From positions 3,978-67,977 of the forward strand of contig CAZKRM010000017.1 of assembly GCA_964555285.1 (NCBI GenBank): 64,000 bases of DNA, written 5' to 3'. The notes under the pieces were generated by a model. That model did no database searches, was not told where the DNA came from, and worked only from the letters and a program-made list of their open reading frames with translations. The stretch is from JBBIQV01 sp964555285. Its GTDB lineage: Bacteria > Nitrospirota > Nitrospiria > Nitrospirales > Nitrospiraceae. Both the position numbers and the translations under genes were made by a program. This document shows positions 1 through 8,101 of this stretch, piece by piece (within the stretch, counting starts at the first letter, position 1; each line of letters opens with the position of its first letter).

Positions 1-186
1 ATGGCCTGGCACGAACCGTTCACCGCGCGCGTAATGGCACGCCTTGATCGCCTTTTCTGCGGCCTGCTGGGCCATGAAGCACCCCTTGTCAAAGAACCGG
101 CCTTCTTCCTGCACCCATCGGACAAAGGCCAAATCATCCAGCGCCTGCTCCCACCACCGGCGTGCTTCAACCCCTGGATTTTTCAT
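1..186 (-). CDS. HEPN-domain protein (partial, runs off left edge)
   Basis: The first 62 residues are visible, beginning MKNPGVEARRWWEQALDDLA and continuing with the typical HEPN helix containing CFMAQQAAEKAIKA. In this family the HEPN protein is the (often RNase-like) partner of a small MNT nucleotidyltransferase. The start ATG lies inside the last 20 bases of the upstream MNT gene, the usual arrangement for the pair. The catalytic RxxxxH motif, which normally sits further downstream, is beyond the window, so whether this copy is active cannot be judged. The toxin/antitoxin reading is family knowledge; the domain call is by eye. Confidence 0.8.
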   Translation of the reverse strand, partial: MKNPGVEARRWWEQALDDLAFVRWVQEEGRFFDKGCFMAQQAAEKAIKACHYARGERFVPGH

Positions 187-517
187 ACAGCACAATCCCG
201 TGGGTTATGGCCTCGCGCACCAGCGGATTCTCTTCATCGAGCATCGTTTGGTACTCCTCCGGCGTATACACGAGAATATCCACCGCAACCGGTAGGGTCC
301 ACCGGAGATAGGCCCCCTCCAACCGGTCGAGGAAGCGTTTCTCCGTCTGCATGACCACGATCAGGTCCACATCGCTCCATTGATCGACCTCCCCGCGGGC
401 TGCCGATCCAAACAGGATGATCCGCTCCGGGTGGAGATCACGAAAGCACTCCACGACCCGCGCTCGAAGCCCCTCCAGATCTCGTAACAGCCGTTCCTTC
501 ACCAAGACATCAGACAT
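167..517 (-). CDS. MNT-domain nucleotidyltransferase, partner of HEPN
   Basis: A 116-residue minimal nucleotidyltransferase. The signature ILFGSAARGEVDQWSDVDLI carries the GS motif and the two aspartates (DxD) that bind metal and nucleotide in the family. In characterised MNT/HEPN pairs this protein is the antitoxin that AMPylates the HEPN toxin. The gene overlaps the HEPN start by 20 bases, so the two are very probably co-translated. It lies downstream of the LPS-export permease and is not obviously related to LPS synthesis. Confidence 0.85.
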   Translation of the reverse strand: MSDVLVKERLLRDLEGLRARVVECFRDLHPERIILFGSAARGEVDQWSDVDLIVVMQTEKRFLDRLEGAYLRWTLPVAVDILVYTPEEYQTMLDEENPLVREAITHGIVLYEKSRG

Positions 518-728
518 TGGATCGCTCCGTTCATCGAATGGCCAAGATCGACATCGCTTCCCTCATGCACCTCACGATTGCTAACGATCCAAAGAGAATG
601 ATTGTTTTGCTGAAATCGCAGCTTCCAGCTTCTCGCCCTCGCCTGGCTGCCATGTGGTTTCTCATTAGGCACCCTCAGCCTTGCCCCGCTTCGATTCGCT
701 CCACGCGGGTCTCTAACGCGAGCATTTT

Positions 729-1070
729 CTATTCTACAGCACGGATGCGACGATCAAGCTCGGCATAAGAAAACTTGATCATGGCGCCCAATTCGCGCTC
801 CACGTGTTCTATCTTCTCCACAATGCGGGCCTGGCCGTCCACGAGGATTTGATGGCCTTCGGCCACTTGTCGGATTTCACTCCTGAGACCCTCAGCCAGT
901 ACACCGAAATATCGCCTGGTATCTTCGAATTTGCCATCAATGCCGGTGAACCGTTCATCGATACGCGTAAACCGCTCGTCCATCGTATCCAGCCGCCCAT
1001 CGATCGCGGTCAATCGCTGCTCCACGATGCCGAACTTGTTTTCTAGGAATTCTCTCGTTTCCTTATCCAT
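729..1070 (-). CDS. Small coiled-coil protein, function unknown
   Basis: A 113-residue hydrophilic protein with no signal peptide or membrane segment. Residues about 18-48 contain a clear seven-residue repeat (RLTAID, RLDTMD, RFTRID, RFTGID), which predicts a parallel coiled coil. The C-terminal half is a second, irregular heptad region. Nothing indicates an enzymatic role. Similar short coiled-coil ORFs occur scattered in many genomes near mobile or toxin-antitoxin genes. It is separated by 81 bases from the permease gene and could be the last gene of that transcript. Likely a real gene because of its length and ordered composition. Confidence 0.6.
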   Translation of the reverse strand: MDKETREFLENKFGIVEQRLTAIDGRLDTMDERFTRIDERFTGIDGKFEDTRRYFGVLAEGLRSEIRQVAEGHQILVDGQARIVEKIEHVERELGAMIKFSYAELDRRIRAVE

Positions 1071-1151
1071 ACACCTCCCTCGCGAAGTCCAACATCATCC
1101 ACCGACAACCATGGCTGTGGAGGTCAGAGCCCAGCCGTTGTTGGAAAATGA

Positions 1152-1985
1152 TCACAGGACATCGGCGAATCCTTTGCGCGTCTTTTGGAACCACCAGAAC
1201 CCGGCCCAGGCCAGAAGCACGCCAGCGACACTGGCAATGCCCAACCCCAGCCAGTACGGCAGTCGCCCCCAGATCAGCACATTACGCGCCTCTTCGATGA
1301 TGAAGGTGAGCGGATTCGCGTGAATCCACAGTTGGTATTCTTTGGGCAGCGCCGACACCGGATAAAAGACCGGCACCAGGAACATCATGACGGTCGTGAG
1401 CAACCCGATCGCCTGGCCGATGTCGCGGACAAAGACCCCGATGGCGGCCAGAAACCAGGCCGCGCCCATCGTGGCGAGCACCAGCGGCAAGATCACCAGA
1501 GGCAGAAAGACCACCGACCACTCGATGTGGAGCGTCGTAAGGAACACAAAGGCCAGCAACACCAACAGGCTGATCGCCGCATGGAACAATGCTGTGGCGA
1601 GTGACACCCAGGGCAGGATTTCAAGTGGAAAGACGACTTTCTTGACGAAATTCACATTCGAGAGGATGAGTCCCGGCGCCCGCTGGACACATTCCGCGAA
1701 CAGGCCGTGGATAACCATGCCCACGAACAGAATGATTGCGAACGCCACCTTGCTCTCCTCGCCGCCCGCTCCCCACCGAGTTTTGAAGGCGACCGAAAAC
1801 ACAAAGGTATAGACGGCCAGCATCAGAATCGGGTAGAAGAACGACCACGCGACCCCCATGATCGACCCGCGATACCGCCCAACCACTTCGCGTTTGGTCA
1901 TCTGCCAGATAAGCTCGCGGTTGCGCCAGAAGCTGGTGAACAGCGCAGCGAGAGAGGTGGGGTGAGACAGATACATCGCTTGCAT
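1152..1985 (-). CDS. ABC-2 type polysaccharide export permease (Wzm-like)
   Basis: A 277-residue integral membrane protein of the ABC-2 family that exports polysaccharides (O-antigen or capsule) across the inner membrane. The N-terminus has the family hallmark WQMTKREVVGRYRGSIMGVA followed by six hydrophobic segments (for example FYPILMLAVYTFVFSVAF and PLVILPLVLATMGAAWFLAA). The matching ATPase (Wzt), normally the next gene, is not in the visible sequence on either side, so it must be elsewhere or upstream components were lost. Start chosen as the first ATG; another in-frame ATG is three codons later. The gene lies at the downstream end of the O-antigen cluster. Confidence 0.85.
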   Translation of the reverse strand: MQAMYLSHPTSLAALFTSFWRNRELIWQMTKREVVGRYRGSIMGVAWSFFYPILMLAVYTFVFSVAFKTRWGAGGEESKVAFAIILFVGMVIHGLFAECVQRAPGLILSNVNFVKKVVFPLEILPWVSLATALFHAAISLLVLLAFVFLTTLHIEWSVVFLPLVILPLVLATMGAAWFLAAIGVFVRDIGQAIGLLTTVMMFLVPVFYPVSALPKEYQLWIHANPLTFIIEEARNVLIWGRLPYWLGLGIASVAGVLLAWAGFWWFQKTRKGFADVL

Positions 1986-2093
1986 GGTTCTTTTCGGATC
2001 AGGTTGGGGGATTGGCGCTTTCTCTGAAACAATTGGCTTGATACAGACCGCCGCCCCGTCAAGCGAACGAGCGTCAGCAGCCTAAATCAAACC

Positions 2094-2115
2094 GGCTCTA
2101 TTGGTCAATAGAGCC
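2094..2115. repeat. Perfect inverted repeat (hairpin) upstream of permease gene
   Basis: Arms of 10 bases (GGCTCTATTG and its exact complement) are separated by two bases. It lies about 110 bases upstream of the Wzm-like start on the permease strand. No T-tract follows on either side, so it is not a typical intrinsic terminator. It could be an operator, an mRNA 5'-end structure or a leftover of a repeat. The remaining sequence between 1986 and 2279 shows no gene. Confidence 0.55.
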
Positions 2116-2279
2116 TTTGAGCCGCAGGATGTTGCGTCCTTGCCGGCATTATGTCTTCTCACTTATGAGCTCCTGCAGGTATTGGCCATATCCATTTTTT
2201 ATGGCTTGGCTCCCCCCTCTCGCTCCCCTACGGGGAAACGGCACCTATGTTGCCATGAGGGGAGGGCATCGGCACCACA

Positions 2280-2333
2280 TTACCGCGACCCTGGGAAGAG
2301 TTCATTGACCCACTGCTTCGCGGATTCTTTCAT
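2280..2333 (-). pseudogene. Remnant of HEPN gene start
   Basis: Immediately after the decayed MNT gene an ATG begins the peptide MKESAKQWVNELFPGSR and then hits a stop. MKESxxQWV is the usual opening of HEPN proteins that follow MNT genes of this subtype. Only 17 codons survive. A short tandem duplication (GGTGTCTCTA repeated) sits at the junction with the MNT gene, 2334-2355. I read it as the debris of a second MNT/HEPN pair. Confidence 0.5.
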
Positions 2334-2345
2334 ATAGAGACACCT

Positions 2346-2641
2346 TTAGAGACACCTTCCTTGTCGCTGAGTCATTCTCAGAAAGGGGCTGCCATCGAGA
2401 AGATGGCGTCTGACAGTGGAGCGCGACACCACAAACGGATCGATTGCGAAGCTGCTGTAAAACGACTTCAAGTGCTTGTGCACACGCTGAAAGAGGGAGG
2501 CGGCATCCTCAGCTTGGTCCTCGGCCACAATCAGCAGGTCGAGATCCCGTCCCCGCCCCTCTCTTGCGACGGATCCGAATACGAGATGCAGACCGGATCC
2601 ACGGCTTGCGCCACCGTTTTCGCATCATCTAAGGTGACCAT
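2346..2641 (-). pseudogene. Frameshifted MNT nucleotidyltransferase
   Basis: From the ATG at 2641 the frame reads MVTLDDAKTVAQAVDPV, then the conserved core HLVFGSVAREGRGRDLDLL continues in another frame, joined around 2600, followed by a normal C-terminal part ending SPFLRMTQRQGRCL. The GS..R..DLD nucleotidyltransferase motif is intact, but no start codon precedes it in its own frame because of an upstream stop. One base gained or lost explains everything. A sequencing error cannot be excluded, but the partner HEPN gene next to it is also broken, favouring true decay. Confidence 0.65.
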
Positions 2642-2743
2642 TGCCTACCAGGCGCGGCTGTCACCAGCAAGGAAATCACGGACATGGCACACAACGGCTG
2701 TGCGGTTCCTACCGCAATCGGACGGAAAAGTCCAGGATCGTCT

Positions 2744-4105
2744 TCAGCCACGTTCCGAGGAAGGCAAGCCTTGTTGGGTTAGGCCTGTGGCCACCAGTAT
2801 CCAGAACAGACAAGCCAGACTGCCGGCGAACATGTAGTCGAAACAGTTTCGTACGGCAAATCCGACAACGACTACGCTGGTTCCGATTAACAGGCCTTTC
2901 GTCTCGAGGTCCGACACGGAATTCGCCTCCCCGATCAACCTCTTGACTGCGCTGATCAATACCCACACAAAGAACGCAAGAGCGGGAATCCCACTGCCGA
3001 CGACCACCATGAACAACGTATTGTGCATAGCGGGTAACACCATACTCCTCACGTCTTGACCCTTTTGAGCTTCTAAAGAGTACTCGGGATGCGCCTTCAC
3101 AAACGTCTCATTGCCGTACCCCACACCCACAATCGGGTGCTTGACAATTTCCTCCAATCCAAGCTTCCACACCGCCAGCCGGGAGTGGAGTGTCCATGGA
3201 TCCACCGTTTCTTTCTGATAGCCGACTTGCGTCGCCACGACGAGTCCGCCTGCCACAAACAGAGTGAGCGCAAAGACCGCAATGAGCAGACGACGACGCC
3301 CCGCGAAGAGAGCGAAGGCGACCCCCTCGGCAACAAGTCCGAGCCAGCCGGCCCGCGTATACGACGCCGTCTGAGCCACGACAGCCAGCACAGCGGCGCT
3401 CGCATAGGCCGCTCGCTGCCACCTCCACCGGCTGATGACGCATGCGGCGACCAACATGGGGATAGCCATCACCATATAGGTACTGAGCCAATTATAGTCG
3501 GAAGAGGGTGCCCCGGCTCGGACATATCGATCCATCCATGTTCCGCCGCGCGAGACAAACTCAACCAACGCATAGACGCTCAGAGCCGTGCTTCCCAGCG
3601 CCACTCCTCCCATGACCCTGCGTGACAGCGTCTCGTGCTCATGCGCTCGGAAGACCAACAGCGCCCAATAGAAGACCAACGCATGAGCCACGAGCTTTCG
3701 CCACTCGGCAAAACTGTAGGCGGGATCCGTGGCAAAGGGAACAGTCACCAGCACCCAGCCGACAAACGACAAGAGAGGCCGATCGATGGGAGTTCGAACC
3801 CACATCGGTGTTCTTTCTGCCCAGGCAGTTCCAAGTGCAATAAAGAGGAGGAGAAAAAATAGGTATTCTTGGAGATGAGACAACCGCGGAAAGAAACTCG
3901 TGAAAGCGAATAGGACCAGTCCATATCTTTGAACTGTCCAGACTATTCCGCTCATCCTCTCTGGGATTCTCGGACCGGGCTTCTTCCCGGCTCTGCCACC
4001 AAACAAGATGCCGGCGTGGCCGGTATTCGCCTCCTGGATCGCTCGTTCGCTGTGAAGATTCACCGCCGAATCCTTCCGCTCTCTAGCCCACATATCACGC
4101 CTCAT
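2744..4105 (-). CDS. O-antigen ligase / polymerase family protein
   Basis: A 453-residue polytopic membrane protein with about ten hydrophobic segments. Its periplasmic loop region contains the Wzy_C/WaaL hallmark HPIVGVGYGNETF followed, after about 45 residues, by HNTLFMVVVGSGIPALAFF. Members attach O-chains to lipid A-core or polymerise O-units. The ATG overlaps the preceding gene stop as TGATG, which supports translational coupling. However residues 1-50 are charged and atypical, and MSGIVWTVQRYGL at 3955 is the first residue of recognisable family sequence, so the functional start may be there. Ligase versus polymerase cannot be decided from sequence alone. Confidence 0.8.
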   Translation of the reverse strand: MRRDMWARERKDSAVNLHSERAIQEANTGHAGILFGGRAGKKPGPRIPERMSGIVWTVQRYGLVLFAFTSFFPRLSHLQEYLFFLLLFIALGTAWAERTPMWVRTPIDRPLLSFVGWVLVTVPFATDPAYSFAEWRKLVAHALVFYWALLVFRAHEHETLSRRVMGGVALGSTALSVYALVEFVSRGGTWMDRYVRAGAPSSDYNWLSTYMVMAIPMLVAACVISRWRWQRAAYASAAVLAVVAQTASYTRAGWLGLVAEGVAFALFAGRRRLLIAVFALTLFVAGGLVVATQVGYQKETVDPWTLHSRLAVWKLGLEEIVKHPIVGVGYGNETFVKAHPEYSLEAQKGQDVRSMVLPAMHNTLFMVVVGSGIPALAFFVWVLISAVKRLIGEANSVSDLETKGLLIGTSVVVVGFAVRNCFDYMFAGSLACLFWILVATGLTQQGLPSSERG

Positions 4106-5307
4106 CAGGCGTCATGCTCCAATTTCATCATGTCTACGACATACTCTGCGAACGGCGCCGATGAGGTAAACGCCGGAGACACGGCGTTCAGGACGTGGGT
4201 GGACCGAGGCCCCGGCTCAATCACAAAATCGTTGAGCAGCTCGGCCGTTCGTGTATCGACCAACTGAGCACGAATTCCCGGCTCCTTGCCGAGAAGCAGA
4301 TCGCCCCGTTCAAACCCCACCGCCAACCCCTCCGCTTCTCGATAAAAACCGGAGCGCGAAAGTTTTGCCAGTTCCCTCCAGGCGATGGATCGAAAATGGT
4401 CTCGGTTTCTGCCGAACAGTCTCAGTAAATACCTGATCATGGCGAGACCATCTGACGCGTTGGCCCCGGCAAGCCCCCGGTACTGTTCCCGTCCAAGTAA
4501 GGGAAGCGCCGAGGGCCCCACCGTCACTTCTCCCTCGGGCCGGCGGGTGAAGTGCACACCCAAGAACGGATTCCTCAGATCAGGCACAGGATAAATATTG
4601 CCCCGTACCTGGACCTTCGACTCCGGTCTCAGCCGGTAAAACTGCCCGCGAAACGGCAAGATACGATACTGTCGCCCCACGTCGAACTGATGGGCGATCT
4701 TATCTGCAAACAATCCCGCGCAATTGACGAGATGCCCGTAGGCGATGCGCCCCTGGGAAGTGGTCGCAGCGTCCTGCCCATCTCGCGCTCGCCAAGCACA
4801 GTCAAATCGAAACTCGATCCCCTCCTGAACCGCGTCCGCCACCAACGCTATCATCACGCGTTGCGGATTCACGACAGCCGTGTCCTTCACATACAGCGCC
4901 TGCTCGACGGTGTTCGCGCAGGGCTCGATGTCCTTGAGGGCCTGACCGTCGATCAGGTCCGCACGAACGCCGTTCGCTTGCGAGCGTGCATACAGCTCGC
5001 GCAGAGGCGGCAGTTCCGCAGCATTTCGCGCGACGATGACTTTTCCATTCTCGTTCAGCGGGATCCCCTTCATCCGGCAATACTCGCGCATGCGCCGGTT
5101 GCCCTCGACGCACAACCGCGCCTTCAACGTGCCGGCTTTGTAATAGACGCCGGCATGGAGCACGCCGCTATTGCGCCCGCTGGCATGCAGACCGGGCGCC
5201 GACTCCTTCTCAATAATCATCACTCGTGCATGGTGCCGACGACGCAGTTCTCTGGCGATGGACACGCCGACCACCCCTGCGCCAACAATCAAAACATCAG
5301 TAATCAT
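4105..5307 (-). CDS. lhgO: L-2-hydroxyglutarate oxidase-like FAD enzyme (LhgO family)
   Basis: A 400-residue DAO-family flavoprotein. The N-terminus has the FAD dinucleotide motif DVLIVGAGVVGVSIARELRR and the LhgO-type segment HASGRNSGVLHAGVYYKAGT, which surrounds the substrate site. Length matches LhgO/YgaF (about 400). These enzymes oxidise L-2-hydroxyglutarate to 2-oxoglutarate, feeding electrons to quinones. Its place between O-antigen genes (stop overlapping the ligase start) is unexpected for that reaction. Either the operon is simply mixed or the enzyme acts on another hydroxyacid or sugar acid. The family call is firm; the substrate is inference. Confidence 0.82.
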   Translation of the reverse strand: MITDVLIVGAGVVGVSIARELRRRHHARVMIIEKESAPGLHASGRNSGVLHAGVYYKAGTLKARLCVEGNRRMREYCRMKGIPLNENGKVIVARNAAELPPLRELYARSQANGVRADLIDGQALKDIEPCANTVEQALYVKDTAVVNPQRVMIALVADAVQEGIEFRFDCAWRARDGQDAATTSQGRIAYGHLVNCAGLFADKIAHQFDVGRQYRILPFRGQFYRLRPESKVQVRGNIYPVPDLRNPFLGVHFTRRPEGEVTVGPSALPLLGREQYRGLAGANASDGLAMIRYLLRLFGRNRDHFRSIAWRELAKLSRSGFYREAEGLAVGFERGDLLLGKEPGIRAQLVDTRTAELLNDFVIEPGPRSTHVLNAVSPAFTSSAPFAEYVVDMMKLEHDA

Positions 5308-5427
5308 ATATTCACAACAGCTCTCAGCCGTCAGCGATCAGCTTGCTTCTCTCAGTCACTAAAGGGGCCGCCGATCAGACAGGCCGGCGCCTTTTCGAAT
5401 GTCATTCCTGGACGCAACATGAGCACT

Positions 5428-5652
5428 CTATCCCATGCTGACCACTTCGACACGAAGCTGTCCTTTTACGTCATGTTCTGTAGAAAGATAGCGGTCAATG
5501 CTGTCAAGGGTCCTGGCATGAAAGTACCGCTCTCCACACTCTTTGCAGACTTCCGCCTCTACGTTTTCCACGATGTAGAGTCGCTCTTGCAGCCAGTGCT
5601 GACGCTTGACTTTCTTTTTTCTGGTTTCCCCTCCGCAGAACTCGCAGATCAT
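5428..5652 (-). CDS. YgiT-type zinc finger protein (probable antitoxin)
   Basis: A 74-residue protein with two CxxC pairs: MICEFCGG at the N-terminus and VCKECGERYF near residue 35, the zinc-binding arrangement of the MqsA/YgiT N-terminal domain. There is no recognisable DNA-binding HTH after it, so this is the short form. It overlaps the upstream DUF4258 gene by four bases (ATGA), as is typical of these pairs. The likely role is neutralising the partner; this is family inference. Confidence 0.8.
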   Translation of the reverse strand: MICEFCGGETRKKKVKRQHWLQERLYIVENVEAEVCKECGERYFHARTLDSIDRYLSTEHDVKGQLRVEVVSMG

Positions 5653-5936
5653 GGCTCCTCCGTTAATGCATAGACCGTGATGATGACAAGATTCGCGTCC
5701 TCCTTGAATCTGCAGATCATATGAACCGGCCTTCCGTCTTTTGCCGGTCCTTCGATGCGATACCTGACACCTCGGATGTCCTCCGACATTGTTTTCTCAA
5801 TCCGTCCATTCAGTATGGCATGTTCGACGTCATCACGCGCCAATTCGTCGTCGAGCATCTCTTCTTCTGCGTGGGACGAAAGATAGTAGGCGCGGTCGAG
5901 AATTGCCCGTCGAATTCTCTGAATTCTTGCCATCAC
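5649..5936 (-). CDS. DUF4258 protein (probable toxin of YgiT-type pair)
   Basis: A 95-residue basic protein with the DUF4258 pattern: SSHAEEEMLDDELARDDVEH, then GRIEKTMSED and a strand-rich end with RPVHMICRFK and LVIITVYALTEEP. The fold is thought to be RelE/MqsR-like, and its usual partner is the zinc-finger protein downstream. The toxin-first order is as in mqsRA. It may start at the second Met. Inserted between the dTDP-rhamnose genes and the LhgO gene. Confidence 0.8.
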   Translation of the reverse strand: MMARIQRIRRAILDRAYYLSSHAEEEMLDDELARDDVEHAILNGRIEKTMSEDIRGVRYRIEGPAKDGRPVHMICRFKEDANLVIITVYALTEEP

Positions 5937-5942
5937 AATCCG

Positions 5943-6101
5943 TCAACAAGCCAAACCCACATCCCCCCTCACCTGAATCAATTCCCATTGAGCTCCATCC
6001 AAGGAGCCCCCCTCTTGCTCGATATACGTGATGAAGGGAGTCTGCAATGCTTGCAGCCGGGCAAACTCTTGCTCCGGCAATCGCGAATCCGATCCCGTCA
6101 C
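5943..6101 (-). CDS. Possible 52-residue protein coupled to rfbD
   Basis: A GTG codon overlaps the rfbD stop as GTGA, giving an open frame of 52 codons: VTGSDSRLPEQEFARLQALQ at the start, then a segment ending WELIQVRGDVGLAC. The overlap is the same kind seen between true genes throughout this operon, and the amino-acid composition is ordinary. I do not recognise a family. It ends seven bases before the DUF4258 start. It could equally be a chance frame in a short gap. Confidence 0.35.
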   Translation of the reverse strand: MTGSDSRLPEQEFARLQALQTPFITYIEQEGGSLDGAQWELIQVRGDVGLAC

Positions 6102-6949
6102 ACGTGGACTGGTGTGTGGATCTCGTGGTCGTGCACAAACTGAATCAGTGTATCTCTCCAGTGCGGCAGCATAATCCCAAATTGCTTCAGCACGCAGTTC
6201 GCCAGGACGGAATAGGCGGGACGCGCGGCCAGCCGCCCGGCTTCAGCGGTCGTAATCGGATGCACCGGCGTCTGGCGCCCCAGCGCCGACACGATGGCGC
6301 AGGCGAACTCATGCCAGGTGCAGTCGCCCGTTCCCGTGGCATGGACGATCCCCCGGATGTCCAGCGTCAACATCTTCGAGAGAGCGAGCGAGAGATCGGC
6401 GGCGTTCGTCGGGCAACCACGCTGATCGGCCACCACACGCAACTCGGGCCGCTCGGTAGCTAGTCGCATGATCGTCTTGACGAAGTTCTTGCCGTGCGCT
6501 CCATAGAGCCATGCCGTCCGCACCACCAAGGTATTGGGGCAGTAGGCCAGCGCGCGACGTTCGCCTTCCAGTTTCGATCTTCCATACACGCTCAACGGAT
6601 TCGGCGGATCGCGCTCTAAGTAAGGAGCCCCCTTCAAGCCATCAAAGACGAAGTCCGTAGAAATATAAATCAGCCGCGCACCAACCTGCGCCGCCCCTCT
6701 CGCAATCCGCTCGGTTCCATCGGCGTTAATCGCCATGGCTAGCGCAGGGTCCACCTCCGCTCCTTCGACGTCGGTATAGGCAGCCGCATGGATAATGACA
6801 TCGGGCCTCGCCTCGACCACGCGGGTTTCCACGTCGGCGTTGCGGAGGTCGAACTCAGGCAGATCCGCGAGCAAGAGGGTCTCCGCGGCAAGGACACGCT
6901 GCAGATCGGCTCCGAGCTGGCCCTTGGCCCCAGTAATTAAAATTCTCAT
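6098..6949 (-). CDS. rfbD: dTDP-4-dehydrorhamnose reductase
   Basis: A 283-residue extended SDR. The N-terminal NAD(P) site is MRILITGAKGQLGADL, and the catalytic YxxxK appears as VYGRSKLEGE after the strand ARLIYISTDFVFDG. The C-terminal region carries GIVHATGTGDCTWHEFA, typical of RmlD. It makes dTDP-L-rhamnose from the 4-keto intermediate with NADPH in the cytoplasm. The neighbours rfbB and rfbA supply the preceding steps. rfbC, the 3,5-epimerase needed for L-rhamnose, is not present in this window. Confidence 0.9.
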   Translation of the reverse strand: MRILITGAKGQLGADLQRVLAAETLLLADLPEFDLRNADVETRVVEARPDVIIHAAAYTDVEGAEVDPALAMAINADGTERIARGAAQVGARLIYISTDFVFDGLKGAPYLERDPPNPLSVYGRSKLEGERRALAYCPNTLVVRTAWLYGAHGKNFVKTIMRLATERPELRVVADQRGCPTNAADLSLALSKMLTLDIRGIVHATGTGDCTWHEFACAIVSALGRQTPVHPITTAEAGRLAARPAYSVLANCVLKQFGIMLPHWRDTLIQFVHDHEIHTPVHV

Positions 6950-7090
6950 GGCCGTTCGAGGCTCAAAGTTCGAGGTTCTGGGTTCAAGGTGCGATGTTCA
7001 ACGTTAGAAGAGTTCGAGGTTCTAGGTTCGATGTTCGAAGTCGGTCGGCCCAGTGCTCTTTAACTTTCAACTTCGAACCTCGAACATCGA
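6950..7090. repeat. Intergenic TTCGAGGTTC-type word repeat
   Basis: The spacer between rfbD and rfbB consists of loose repeats of words such as GTTCGAGGTTCTAGG, TTCGATGTTCGAAG and, in inverted orientation, TTCGAACCTCGAACATCGAA. It runs into the last codons of rfbB, where it encodes MFEVRS. The same words occur in other spacers of this window (about 10500-10590, 22565-22600, 29725-29800). The inverted pieces would allow hairpins at the 3' end of the rfbB message. Confidence 0.7.
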
Positions 7091-8101
7091 ACCTTCTTTG
7101 AGTCGCTTCCCGTACATCTGTTCGTAATAGGCGCGGAACTCGCCGGATTTGATCTTGCGCCACCAGGATTCATTCTTGCGGTACCACTCCACCGTCGCGC
7201 GGATACCCTCTTCAAACGACACCCGCGGCCCCCAGCCCAGAGCACGGAGTCTGCTGCAATCGACTGCATACCGACGGTCATGTCCAGGTCGGTCCGTCAC
7301 GAATCTCATCAAGGATCGGGGCTTGTCTAGATGCTGGAGGATCAGTTCGGCCACCGTCAGATTCTCTTTCTCGTTCCCGCCACCCACATTGTAGATCATG
7401 CCAGGCTGGCCATGATGCAGCACATGCTCGATCCCGACGCAATGATCCTCGACCGCAAGCCAGTCGCGCCGGTAGCGGCCATCGCCATACAGCGGCAGCG
7501 GCTGGTCATCGATCGCGTTGGTGACGAACAGGGGAATAAACTTTTCAGGATACTGGTTGGGCCCATAGGTGTTGCTGCCTCGCGTCACGAGGACCGGGAA
7601 GCGATAGGTCGTCCAGTAGCTCAGAGCCAGGAGGTCGCCGCCGGCCTTGCTGGCCGAATAGGGGCTGCGCGGGGCTAAGGGGTCCTCTTCCTTCGAATGC
7701 CCCGTCTCGACACTCCCGTAGACCTCATCCGTGCTCACTTGGAGAAAGCGTTGCACGCCGGCCTGCCGCGCTTCTTCAAGCAACACACCCGTCCCCACGA
7801 CATCCGTTTTGGCGAAGCTCCCAGGATCGAGAATCGACCGGTCCACATGCGTCTCGGCCGCGCAATTGATGACGGCCTCCACCCGGCGGTCGCGGAGGAT
7901 GCGCCGCACGGTCGGGGCATCGCAGATGTCGGTGTGGACGAACGTGTACCGCCCGTTCCCGCCCAGGTCCGCCAGATTATCCGGGTTGCCGGAATAGCGC
8001 AGGGCATCGAGATTGACGACGTCGTGCCGGCCGTTCGTGAGCAGCCGATGAACCAGATGCGAACCGATGAACCCGGCCCCGCCGGTTACGAGAATTCGCA
8101 C
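7067..8101 (-). CDS. rfbB: dTDP-glucose 4,6-dehydratase
   Basis: A 344-residue extended SDR that converts dTDP-glucose to the 4-keto-6-deoxy sugar. The NAD site is MRILVTGGAGFIGSHLVHRL; the active site shows QVSTDEVYGSV and the YSASK motif (RSPYSASKAGGDLL). SNTYGPNQYPEKFIPLF and GDGRYRRDWLAVEDH are characteristic of RmlB. The last residues (GSMFEVRS) are encoded by an intergenic word repeat and are probably not functional. It follows rfbA directly (stop of rfbA at 8102). Confidence 0.93.
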   Translation of the reverse strand: MRILVTGGAGFIGSHLVHRLLTNGRHDVVNLDALRYSGNPDNLADLGGNGRYTFVHTDICDAPTVRRILRDRRVEAVINCAAETHVDRSILDPGSFAKTDVVGTGVLLEEARQAGVQRFLQVSTDEVYGSVETGHSKEEDPLAPRSPYSASKAGGDLLALSYWTTYRFPVLVTRGSNTYGPNQYPEKFIPLFVTNAIDDQPLPLYGDGRYRRDWLAVEDHCVGIEHVLHHGQPGMIYNVGGGNEKENLTVAELILQHLDKPRSLMRFVTDRPGHDRRYAVDCSRLRALGWGPRVSFEEGIRATVEWYRKNESWWRKIKSGEFRAYYEQMYGKRLKEGSMFEVRS

